A stretch of DNA of 64,000 bases from a virus: positions 25,659 to 89,658 of the IMG/VR virus record IMGVR_UViG_3300031957_002938. One strand, written 5' to 3'. Position numbers and translations under genes: made by a program. The notes beneath the pieces were generated by a model. It was not told the DNA's origin and made no database searches. It was given only the letters and a program-made list of their open reading frames with translations. Shown piece by piece: positions 52,155-63,800 of this stretch. Numbering within the stretch: position 1 is the stretch's first letter; each line of letters opens with the position of its first letter.

Positions 52155-54810
52155 TTATACTTCTACACAAAACGGTAATTTTAATAACGCAGCTACATGG
52201 GGTGGCGGTGGATTTCCTAGTGCAAACGCAGATACATTTACTATTACTAATGGTCATACTGTTGTTTATAATGTGAGTGGCACAATAAGCGATGGCTTTG
52301 GTGATTCTAGTATTTATGGTCATTTAAGACACTCTGGGGGAATGGTCACAGAGTTAAGGATGGACGGAAACTTGAATGTAAGGACAAATGGTCTTTATGA
52401 GATGGTCGATGATAGCACTTTGGTTATAAAAGGAGATAATAACGACGATCATCAATTTAGTGTTTATAACGAGGCTGGAGCAAGTTTTCTAGCAACTGGC
52501 AGTTCTCCAACTCAAGAAACAAAAATCGCTGTTTCAGGGGACGCAGGAGATGATTATTTCAATGTAGATGACTCTACAAACTTTCAAACAGGTGATTGGT
52601 GTAGTATACATTTTAGGTATTCTAATTTAAAAAGTAGAGAAGATTGGGTTAACAATACCGCATACCCAACTGGGCCTCTATCTGGAGATGGGGTTAATCA
52701 GTCGAGGAATAGTTGGGAAAGTAGCAATCAAAACCACAACGAAAGCTCACATAATTTAGATGAGGGTTTTATCATTCATGATATTAATGGTAATAATATT
52801 TATCCTAGAAATTTAGTAGGACCAGAAGAGACAGTCGTGACTGCTAAAGCAAATCGAATTAAAGTAAGTGATTCTAGAGTTTTTAGAGTTGGGCAAAAGC
52901 TAATTTTTGGAACCTCTAGCACAAGGAATGTTAAAGAAGTTTCAGAAATTAATAATAATTTAAATGTAATTAAATTCACTTCTAATTTATCTTCGACAAA
53001 TGTAGTAGGACAAAAGGTTTACATAGGAGGAGCAGGAAGTCACCATTATGGCGAATCTACAGTAAGAAGAGTCGCCTCTCAAATCGCCACCACCGCCGCC
53101 AAAGACGCTACCACAATAACAATAAATGAAGCTAGTGATTATGTAGTAGGAGATGAGTTTTATGTTGATCATGTAAAAACAGATGATGAAACATGGACAA
53201 ACCTTTTTGGAGGTTATGGAAGTAGTTCCTATTATCAAGACTGCAATAAGAGACACAAAGTAACAAACAAATCAGGCAACACCTTAACTTTCACTCCTGC
53301 CTTACCCCACGCTGCTACTGCTGGAACTTTTCTTTATAAAGCTAATAGAAAAATAACGATCAGAGGAGCAGATTACTCTGTAGATAAACCCTCAATCTAT
53401 TTTAGAAGCAGATCTACAACCACTACAATAGATGGTCACAGCAGGTATGATAGAAAACTTTTAATTAAAGATGTTCAGTTTTTAGGAATGGGGAATAGTA
53501 GCTCTAGTAACCAAGTCTGGTTTAGAGGAGGTTATAATGACGGCTACTGGAGAAACTCTCACAATGTTGAGGGTCTAGTAATTGATGGGATGGGGAATTC
53601 TCATGCCTACTATGTAAGAGCAGATAGTTTGTATTATGCCACTTGGAGAAACTGGATCATAGCAAATATGTATAGAGGTGGTTATAGTGGGAATGTAGAT
53701 AACAATATATTTAATACTGTTTATTTAAACTGCCGCCGTTCAAACGAAAACAGATACATGTATTATCGTAATGGTAGATATTGGTATAATAGAATGATTA
53801 AAATTTATGATTATGATTATTCTAGATCTCCTACTTTATGGAATTCTATGACCACTCATTTTCAAAATTACTATAATGGTTGGCATGGACCATATTTATA
53901 TAATGGTGCTAACTGGTTTCAATGTGAAGTTTGTTATAGATACTATCCTGTGAGAGCTTACCAAGCAGAACATAAATCAATATCTTATACAAAATTTAAA
54001 AATATTCCTGATGATGCAAATAGTGATCCTTATTACTATGAAACAAGTAGAGAACTTTATAGAAATGACCCTCCTGCGTCAAGCCTACTTGTAAAAGATA
54101 AAGATTACATTTTAGGTAATGATTTTATATTTGCTGGAGGGGCCGCTAAATGTTGGAAAGAGGAAGAGGGAGCTTATAGAATTTATGGTGGTAGAACTGG
54201 AGGATATGACTCTCCAGATGGAACTTTTCAAGAAATTGAAATACCGCCCAAATCAACAATTAGAATTACTGGGGAAGCAAAGCTACCTGCTACAACTTAT
54301 AACAATGCGACAAGTTGGAGTTATTGTCCACATTTATTGTTTTATTTTTGTAGCTCAAGACATCATCAGCAGTGTGCTTATGGCGATAATTTTTATGATT
54401 CTGATTTCTATAGTTCTAATAGAAAATTTAGTAAATTTGCTAATGTCCCTGAACAAGATGTCAACTGGGGCGCAGAGGGCCGTTTTGATTATGATAACGC
54501 CACTGTATCAGGCCAGCCAAGAGGAAGTTATAGAGACACTCCGTTTAATTCAAAAACAGAATATAAGAGCAAAACTATCACAATAGTTAATGATTCTTGG
54601 TTCCCAAAACCTTTAAGGGTCGGTTTTTGTAGCGTTAGCTCTAACGCAAGATTCGGGTGGTTTGAAAAACCCCTTAAAATAGCCATGACAAAACAAGGAG
54701 GTCTTGGAGACAGTAGATTAAATTCACTAAAAAAGATGGGGGAATACATCATGAAAATAGGTGTAAGTACAGTTAGTAACATCAAGCGAATTGGGGGTTC
54801 TAGATTATAA
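52147..54810 (+). CDS. Tail spike-like protein with G8-like N-terminal part (887 aa)
   Basis: The N-terminus (NGNFNNAATWGGGGFPSANA then TFTITNGHTVVYNVSGTISD) matches the G8-type beta domain, with Gly residues and a W-G-G-G pattern. It continues into right-handed beta-helix-like repeats (VTAKANRIKVSDSRVFRVGQ; residues 400-640 are very rich in Tyr, Asn, Arg and Trp). The C-terminal part (GGAAKCWKEEEGAYRIYGGR, KSTIRITGEAKLPATTYN) looks like a separate beta sandwich. It is likely a virion spike or fibre that binds or cuts polysaccharide; catalytic residues cannot be placed. Confidence 0.75.
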   Translation: MANYTSTQNGNFNNAATWGGGGFPSANADTFTITNGHTVVYNVSGTISDGFGDSSIYGHLRHSGGMVTELRMDGNLNVRTNGLYEMVDDSTLVIKGDNNDDHQFSVYNEAGASFLATGSSPTQETKIAVSGDAGDDYFNVDDSTNFQTGDWCSIHFRYSNLKSREDWVNNTAYPTGPLSGDGVNQSRNSWESSNQNHNESSHNLDEGFIIHDINGNNIYPRNLVGPEETVVTAKANRIKVSDSRVFRVGQKLIFGTSSTRNVKEVSEINNNLNVIKFTSNLSSTNVVGQKVYIGGAGSHHYGESTVRRVASQIATTAAKDATTITINEASDYVVGDEFYVDHVKTDDETWTNLFGGYGSSSYYQDCNKRHKVTNKSGNTLTFTPALPHAATAGTFLYKANRKITIRGADYSVDKPSIYFRSRSTTTTIDGHSRYDRKLLIKDVQFLGMGNSSSSNQVWFRGGYNDGYWRNSHNVEGLVIDGMGNSHAYYVRADSLYYATWRNWIIANMYRGGYSGNVDNNIFNTVYLNCRRSNENRYMYYRNGRYWYNRMIKIYDYDYSRSPTLWNSMTTHFQNYYNGWHGPYLYNGANWFQCEVCYRYYPVRAYQAEHKSISYTKFKNIPDDANSDPYYYETSRELYRNDPPASSLLVKDKDYILGNDFIFAGGAAKCWKEEEGAYRIYGGRTGGYDSPDGTFQEIEIPPKSTIRITGEAKLPATTYNNATSWSYCPHLLFYFCSSRHHQQCAYGDNFYDSDFYSSNRKFSKFANVPEQDVNWGAEGRFDYDNATVSGQPRGSYRDTPFNSKTEYKSKTITIVNDSWFPKPLRVGFCSVSSNARFGWFEKPLKIAMTKQGGLGDSRLNSLKKMGEYIMKIGVSTVSNIKRIGGSRL

Positions 54811-54813
54811 ATT

Positions 54814-57800
54814 ATGCCGACAGTAACAGGAGACAATTTCTATATAGATAAGCACAACCTCCAATTCAGGACTGGAGTAGAGTCATTAGCTTCTATAGAA
54901 TATAGCAAGTTATCAGAGAGTATTAGTATAAATACTGCTGGAACAGGAGCTATCAATATCGGAGACGCTGGTGGAGATATCTTTATAGGAGATGGCTTAA
55001 ATCAAACTGACATTGTTTTTGAACAAAATGGGGCGATAAGAGGGTTGTCTAATAAAACTTTATCTCTAGGCCAACCTGACTCTTTTGTCCAAGTAAACGC
55101 ACAAGACTTTATTGTTAGTGGAGATGCTCAATTTAGTGGCCAATTAACAGTTGATGGAAACCCTGTAATGACAGGAGCTAACCCTTTTGATGAGGATACC
55201 CTACAAACTGTTACTGATAGAGGAGCTACCACTACAAATAGTATAGGTATAGGAACAAACAGTCCTAGAGGTAAGTTAGATATTGTTGGAAACACAGATA
55301 ATGATACTGATTTTTTGACAATACAAGATGATGATCCTTCTGCTGGTTCACATAGACCAAGTATAAGATTTAGATCAGATAGCGCTCAAATTGGACAGAT
55401 TGTAAGTTTAAATAATGGAATGAGGTTTTCTGTGGGGACTACAGAAGATTCATTACTGGAAATCAAGAGTGGTGGCAATGTTGGTATAGGAACAACTAGT
55501 CCAAGTAACAAATTAACAGTAACAACAAGCACTACTTCTGATGGGGTGTTTATAGAAACTTCTCAACCTGTTACATATGCAAAGCTATTCAATTCTAATT
55601 CAGAGTCTTTTCCTGTAGGAAATTTGAACTTGAGTTATGGATCAAACTCTACTGCGGTTATTGTTGCATTAAGCAATAGAATGACTTTGAAAGGGGGCTA
55701 CACTACAGGAGGTCAAATATCCTTTTTGTCAGCTTCTTCAGAAATAATGAGAATGACCTCTACAGGTCTAGGTATAGGAACAACTAGTCCAACTGTTGCT
55801 TTAGATGTTGTGGGAAGATTGAATGTTAGTGGCATCACTAATATAAATGGAACTTATTTAAATATAGGTGGTGGGTATGGCTCTACAGGCTCTTCATTAG
55901 ATAGTTCAGGTAATATACAAGCAAATGGATATTTACATGTTGACGGTAACGTTGGTATAGGAACAACGAGTCCAACATCGCCTTTAACTATAAAGTCAAA
56001 CAGTGTTAGCTCAAACGACTCTGCTTTAACAATACAGGGGAACAGCAATACTAACGCTATTGTCAAAATAGCAGAAAAGGCAACTGATGGAGCAAGATTC
56101 CACATGTATGACGGGGGTGTAGAAAAAATAGCTTTTTACACTGATGGAACAGCTAACCACATTTCTGCTGGCAACGTTGGCATAGGAACAAATAGTCCAA
56201 CTGCACAATTACAAAGTGTAGCACCAGACGGTAATAAATCTTCTTTAAGGCTAGGTAGATCCGATACATCAATTTTCTGGGATTTCAATCATGCTGGAGG
56301 TGACCTAAGAATTTGGAACTCGGCAGCTTCTGGTTCAGATATTTTGCTTGGAGTAGATGCAGGAGGTACGGCAAAAAATAATAAATTAGGTATAGGAACA
56401 GCGAGTCCGACTGCGAAGTTACATGTTCAAGGAACTTCTTTCTTTTTTGATCAAGCTATTTTTGACGACAAGGTTGGTATAGGAACAGCTAGTCCAAGTA
56501 AGAAATTAGAAGTTAATTCTGGTTCAGGAAACACAGACGGTATTAGAATTACTGGTAGTGGAGCAAATACATCACTTATAATTAATAATACTGGTAGTAA
56601 TGGAGTTGCTTGGGACATAACTTCAACAGGTGGAGGACATGGATATGGAGATGGTGCATTACATTTCGGAGTAGCTTTTGGTCTGCCAAAAATGAAAATA
56701 ACCAGCACTGGCAACGTTGGTATAGGAACAACGGATCCAGCCACTATTTTAGACATAGATGATGGAACCCTTTCCGATATAAGAATAAGAGGTAATGCTA
56801 CAACTGATGTTAGATTTGCTGGAATTGCCTTTTATAATACAGCTGGAAGTGATACTGTAGCTGCGGTTAATGTAGACAGGGATGGAGCTAACGATGCGGG
56901 AGCTTTAACTTTTGATACTCAACCTGCTGGCGGAGGTAATACAGAACGATTGCGTATTTCCTCTACTGGAGCTATTAAATTCAACAACTACGGAGCTGGA
57001 ACATTCACGGGGACAGTAACGCAAAAACTAGGCGTTGATTCCTCTGGTAACGTAATTGAAATGCCAATCGGAGCGGGGCCAGTTGATGGATCAGGAACCG
57101 CTAATTACCTAGCGAGGTGGATAGATTCAGATACTTTAGGGATTGGAGCTGCATATGATAATGGTACGAATGTCGGTATAGGAACAAATAGTCCAAGTGC
57201 CAAGCTGGATATTGGTTCCGTTTTTACATTTAACACTTCAACTGATCTTTTAACTATAACCAATAATCAAAATACTGGTGGAATTAATTTATCTGGTGGA
57301 AATAGTAGAATATATTTTGGTGGTTATAGGGCTATTGAAGGCGATCAAAGTGGTGGCACATTATACATAGGTGAGGGGTATGGGACGATATCCTTGATGG
57401 ATGATGTCTCTATAAATGGTCAGTTGACACTTAATGGCTACGTCCAAGCAGGAAATGTAAAATTTGAGAGGGGTGGAATCAATAATTCTACATACACAAT
57501 GCTTTGCACTGTTGCAGGTGATCGCCTTGCGTCTATTGTGAATATGACAATCACGGGAACGAGTAACGCTGTTGTGTTATCTAGTTCCTTTGAGATAAAT
57601 GTAAATCATTATCAAGATATACATGTTAGGTCTTTGAGTGGAGATTACACCGAAGCCACGATCAGAATCACAAGTAATAATAATGAAGATTATTCTATTG
57701 AATTAAAACACAATGGTAGCACCACTACTAATGTGGAAGTTTGTGTTTTCCCACAGGCTGGCGAAACCATAACACCCACAACAACAGACCCTAACTATAC

Positions 57801-60800
57801 AGGCACTGAATACGTGCATCTAGCTACTGAAGGTATCAGATTTGGAGGAACTGATGGCGCAACTGAATCTTCTAATCTAGTAGTTGATGGTAAAGTTGGT
57901 ATAGGAACAACTAATCCGTCAGACAATTTAACTGTCGAGGGCGGAGGTATCACATTAGGTGGAACAGGCAGAATACAAGGTATTGATACTGTTTCATCAG
58001 GGACGGACGCTACGAGTAAAACTTATGTTGATAATGCCATCTCTTCTGGTGTCGGCAGTTACTTGCCACTAGCAGGTGGAACTCTGACAGGCAACTTAAC
58101 AATAGGTAGTGATACTAATGGAAAAGACTTTCTAGTATACGGTAATGCTACTGGTGAAAAATTAAGTTGGGATGCTAGTGAAAGTAAATTACAAATTAAT
58201 CATGATACTGATGATTTTGGTGTTGGTATATTTACAGTTTCATCAGCATCAATGACTCAACCTCAATTGAAAGTAGGTAGAGATCAAAATCAATATTGGG
58301 GAGTTTACACTAATGACAGAGACGCACATTTAGTGCATAGACAAGATGAAACTAGTGGCAATATGTCTACTAGATTTGATCAATGGGATAGTAATACATC
58401 CGACAACAACGGTTTTTGGGCGTGGAGGGTCGGCAATGGCACTGGAGCTAGTATGCAAACCGCTATGACTTTAACTCAAGCAGGAAACTTAACTCTTGAG
58501 GGCGGAGGTATCACATTAGGTGGAACTGGTAGAATACAAGGGATTGATACGGTTTCATCAGGGACTGACGCTACGAGTAAGACTTACGTTGATAACGCCA
58601 TCTCTTCTGGTGTCGGGAGTTACTTACCACTAGCAGGTGGCACAGTGACTGGAACTTTGAATGTCAGCGGTTCATCTAGTGTATTACTAAGAGTAAGAGG
58701 TGGAGCTAGAATAGCTTTAGAAAACGCAAGCCAGACGGATAGTTTTTATTTATCTAATACGGGAGGTAATGGCGCTTCTATTTTAGATTTAGGAGGAGCA
58801 TTAACTCTCGCAGAAGGCGGCGAAGCAACCTTTGCAGGTAATATTATAGCTGGCGGCGCTGTTTACCCTGCTACAAATGCAGCGGCTAGTTTGGGTTTAA
58901 GTAATAAGCAATGGGCTGGGTTAGACTTAAGTTCTAGTTCTGCTATTACTTGGGGCAATGGAGATGCGGAAATAATAGAAGGAGAAACTAACAATTATAG
59001 TTTAACATTTAAAACTTACGACGGAAGCGCTAACTCGGCCGCTCTAAGATTAGATGGCGATAATACTGCAACTTTTGCAGGGGCTGTTACAATAGCAAAT
59101 TTATCAGTATCACAAACAGCACCTACCACTCAACTTCTTTTTGATAATAACAATATTGATGATGGTGGAGGTTATAATATTGATTTTAAATCAAGTTCTA
59201 ATGATACCGCCAATAGATTCATGGCAAGAATCCAAGCATTGCGAGGTAGCGGTGCTATAAGTAGTTTAGGATTTTTTACAGAAACAGGATCGGCATTAAC
59301 AAGGGCGTTGCTATTAGATAGCTCACAAAACGCAACTTTTGCAGGTGATGTAATCGTAAGTGGCGGCGGTATCACATTAGGTGGAACTGGTAGAATACAA
59401 GGTGTTGATACTGTAACAGACGGTACAGACGCTACAAGTAAAACTTACGTTGATAATGCCATTACGTCTGGTGTCGGTAGTTACTTGCCACTAACAGGTG
59501 GAACTCTAACGGGAGCCTTAACTATTAGTACCTCTGCTGATGCAATGATTAATCTTGATCAGACAGGTTCAGATACAGGTTGGAGTTATATTAATTTTAA
59601 AACTTTAGGCACTAGAAACTATTACGTCGGTCAAGATTCTAGTAAAAACTTTAACATTTATAATGATAATATTGATGTTGTAGCACTATCTGTATCTTAT
59701 GCTTCAAACGTTACCACAATCGGTGGCGACTTAACTGTCGCAGGAGGAGATATCACATTAAGTGGGACGGGTAGAATACAAGGGATTGATACCGTAACAA
59801 ATTCCACAGACGCAGCTAACAAAGCTTATGTAGATGCTCAAGTCGGTAGCGCAGATACTTTACAAGAAGTAACGGATAATGGAGCCACTACGACGAATAA
59901 CATAAGTATAGGAACAACGAATACGTTTACTGCTGGCGGGACAGCTAAGTTGTCTGTAAGTGGACTAATTAGTTGGGGAGCTTCCAGTTCAGATCTTTCT
60001 TATTTTAGAAGGTTGTCTGCTGGTAATTTCCAATGGCAAACATACAATGGAGGCAACAGTGGAAACATACATTTGCAACCTTATGGCGGTAGCGTTGGTA
60101 TCGGAACAACGAGTCCTAGCGGATTATTACAAGTCGGCGAATACACAGTAGCATCGCAGGGAAACCAAGGCACTTATGGAAATTTAAGTAGTTTCGCTAA
60201 CAGTGATACTGATAATATATTTTTAGGATTAAAGAATGGATCTTATCCGAATAGGGGTTTTGCATTCAGAACCGTAGCAGTAGGCGTTAATTGTGATTTT
60301 ACTATTTACGAACACGGGCAAGGCTCGGCAGAAGTATTTAGAATAACCGCTGGCGGTAACGTTGGTATAGGAACAGATGACCCTAGTGCAGAACTAGAGA
60401 TAGCTTCATCGGCAGCTACTATAAGATTAACAGATTCTGATTTAACAAATACTTTTAGTGAAATAGAAAAAGGTGGAGATTATTTATATTTCTACTCTAG
60501 AGCTAATTCTTCTAACGGAGGCTTTTTATTCGCTGGAGATAATGGAACTACTGAAACGGAGTTCATGCGTATCGCAACCGATGGAGATGTCGGTATAGGT
60601 AGTAATACTCCATCAGCAAAACTTGATGTCGCTGGAGGTATAAAATTATTAGATAATAATTACTTAACTTGGAATAGTAGTAACACAAGAATAGTTGGTA
60701 ACTCTTCTTACTTGCAATTTCAAGTTGCGGCATCTGATAAAGTCAGAATAACGAGCGCAGGTAATGTTGGTATAGGAACAAATAGTCCGAATGTTAGGTT

Positions 60801-63800
60801 AGAATTAAGGAGGGAAGATAGTGGAGATTTGTTTGAGTTAAATAGACCAGCTAGCGGAGTCAGTGCATTATATGGAGGCGTTTCTAGTAACGATCCTTAT
60901 CTTTACTCAAACAACGGTATTTTCTCTTTAGGAGTCAACAATCCTAATGGAGGATTAGGAGGTGAAGTAGCTTACATAACGATGCGGAATGGCTCCACTA
61001 GATACACTACTTTTGAAGCTGGTAATGTTGGTATAGGGACAAATAGTCCAGCTTATAAACTTGATGTTGCTGGAGGCCAAGCAAGAATAGGTAGCAGTTC
61101 AGAAACTACAACCTCACTTTACTTAACGGCTACTAATACGGCTGGATCGCCAGCTATAGCGGTCCGAACAATAATGCAAGGTTATGAGGGTAGAGGTATG
61201 GGAACCTTCTATACAGATACTACATATGCTGGAGAAGAGTGGTTTTGTGGGATGAATTACTCTGGCGGTTTCAACAGATGGTCAGTAGGTTATGATGAAT
61301 CTGGTGGTCAGGCAGAGTATTTGGCTAATGCTAAATTTACTGTATTCCATAATGGTTACGTTGGTGTAGGAACACATAATCCATCCTCTCTACTCCATAT
61401 TGCAGATAGTGGTAGTGATGTAAAATTCACTTTAGATAGAACTGATGCGAGAACATATTCTATATATACAAATTCAACCAGTGATTTAAAAATTAAAGAT
61501 GAAGACGCTGGTGCGGATCGGATTACAATAAAAAGCGACGGTAACGTTGGTATAGGAACAAATAGTCCATCGCACAAGTTAGAAATAGGATTAACTAGCT
61601 CTGTTGCTTTAGCCAATCAACCCGCAGAACCTTTACATGTAAGCAATAATGGACAAAGTGTAGATGGAAGAGTCTTTATATCCGTCAAACATGACATAAT
61701 AAATACAGCATCAGCTCCTGGGGCTGGATTAAAAATGACAGCAGGTGCGGTCACTTCTGGAACTGCATCTTACTTTGATTCATTAATATACTTGGAGTCA
61801 GCGGGTCCAGGAAGTGATACTATCCACTCTGCTCCAAAAGCTATTAAGTTTTATGTAGATAATCACGCTACAAATGCTGGTAGTGGGACAAATTATAGTG
61901 ATTTAGGTGACCTTGCATTGACTATTTCAGAAGATGCTCTAGTTGGTATTGGCACTAGTCCCAACAGAAATCTTAGCATTGTAGGTCAGATTGGTATAGA
62001 TAACTCAACATCACCTACAGGTGGTATGTTGATTGCTCCCGATGGGAATTCTAATAAAATCTATTCAAGAACGAGTAATAGTAGCGGTTCACCTCACCCG
62101 TTAGACTTCCTTATAGGTAGTGATTTAGCTATGACTATCGATGCTGATAGTCATGTCCTCATCAATGGCGCTAATGACAATAGTAATAGGGCAGACTTCG
62201 CTGTAGGCGTTGGAGGAAGCCCAAGGGTTTCATGGCATGGAAACCAAGTTCAGATAGGCGGGACCGACATGAACTACAATGGAAACATCACACATGATGG
62301 GACTTTTAGAATGACCTCTTGGTCTAGTTCTATAAACTTCATGTGTAATTCTTCAAATGGAGGTTCCACAAGAGACATATCATTTACACCCTTCAATGGA
62401 GCTGCTCCTGTAACATCAGTGACCATGAAAGGTGCTGGTCAAGTTGGTATAGGCACTAATACTCCATCAGATGGAGATTTAAGCGTAAACACACCAATAC
62501 TTCACGTAAGAGGCCCAGACACCGCAAGCGCTTACAATCTAGTTGCTAGGTTCCAAGGAGGAAATGATAACAATAACACGGGTGCAGCTATCTTAATAAA
62601 CCACAGTAATGACAGAGGGTTATTGATTAATGCTGGTAGGGCTGATAGTGATAGAGAAGTCGCTTATTTTAATTTAGTAAGCTCTGGCGCTGTAGTTACT
62701 AATGTCCTTACACTTAGGAAGGTAGGTTCTTATCATAATGCTGGTATAGGTGTAGAAGATCCAGATGCCAAATTAGAAATCAAAGGTTCGTCTACAGGAG
62801 GTAGCGCTTATTCATTGAGAGTTAGGAATAGTAATGACAATGAGCTTTTGACCGTTAGAGATGACGGTGTAAGTTACTTTAACGGCGGCGATGTTGGTAT
62901 AGGAACAACTGGTCCACAGACTGAATTGCACGTAAACGGTAGTATCGGAGCATACACTTCTGATTACGCAACTGGGTCTACAGGATCTAGACTGTTAATG
63001 AAAACCTCTGCTTCTACAGGCAATACATACTCTTTTATCCAAGCTCAAGATGTTGGAGGAACTAGCAATAACGTTTTAGCTCTACAACCTTATGGGGATA
63101 ATGTCGGTATAGGAACAACTGCTCCAGATTTTAAATTAGATGTCGCTGGAGATATAGGTATGGATGGGAAACTATACCACAACGGAGATCACAATACATA
63201 TATAGGATTTGAAAGCGATAATATTAAGTTGAGGACTGGTGGTACTGATGCGATTACTATAAATTCATCTCAAAACGTTGGTATAGGAACAACTAGTCCT
63301 GATTCTAGACTAGAAGTGCAGACTTCTGTTGGCTCTCCAATGTTACATTTGAGGCCAAATGCAGCCTCTACAGCACTCAATCCTGTTATATTATATAGGA
63401 ATCAGCTTAATGGCTCTGCAAACTATATGCTTTGTGAAGGGACTTCGACTTACTTCGGAACATACAATGGAGGCGCTCCAACTGATAAGTCCGAAATGAT
63501 CCGAATACTTCCGAGTTCTTCGGATTCTCCTTCTTTAAGAATAGGTGACGCAGGATCTACTGCCGCTAATTTACAAGTTGGAGGGAATATAAAATTATTA
63601 AATAATGGAACCAGCTACATTAATGGTGGCGATGTTGGTATAGGAACAACTAGTCCTGATACAATTTTGGAAATTTATGAAACAGACACATCGACCTCGG
63701 CCACATCTGGTTTAAAAATTACTAATAACAGTTCAACCACTAACACTATTGCTGGGATTTTATTCCAAAATTATGACAATCATGGGGCTTGGATTCGTTC

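Noticed and set aside
53701-53860. Possible diversity-generating retroelement target in the Tyr/Asn-rich spike
   Set aside because: No reverse transcriptase gene or second near-identical template copy is visible in the window, and the codons are not AAC/AAT-dominated.
54119-54586. 155-residue frame in another phase of the spike gene
   Set aside because: It is nested in the 887-residue gene, starts without a ribosome site and arises from A/T-rich codons.
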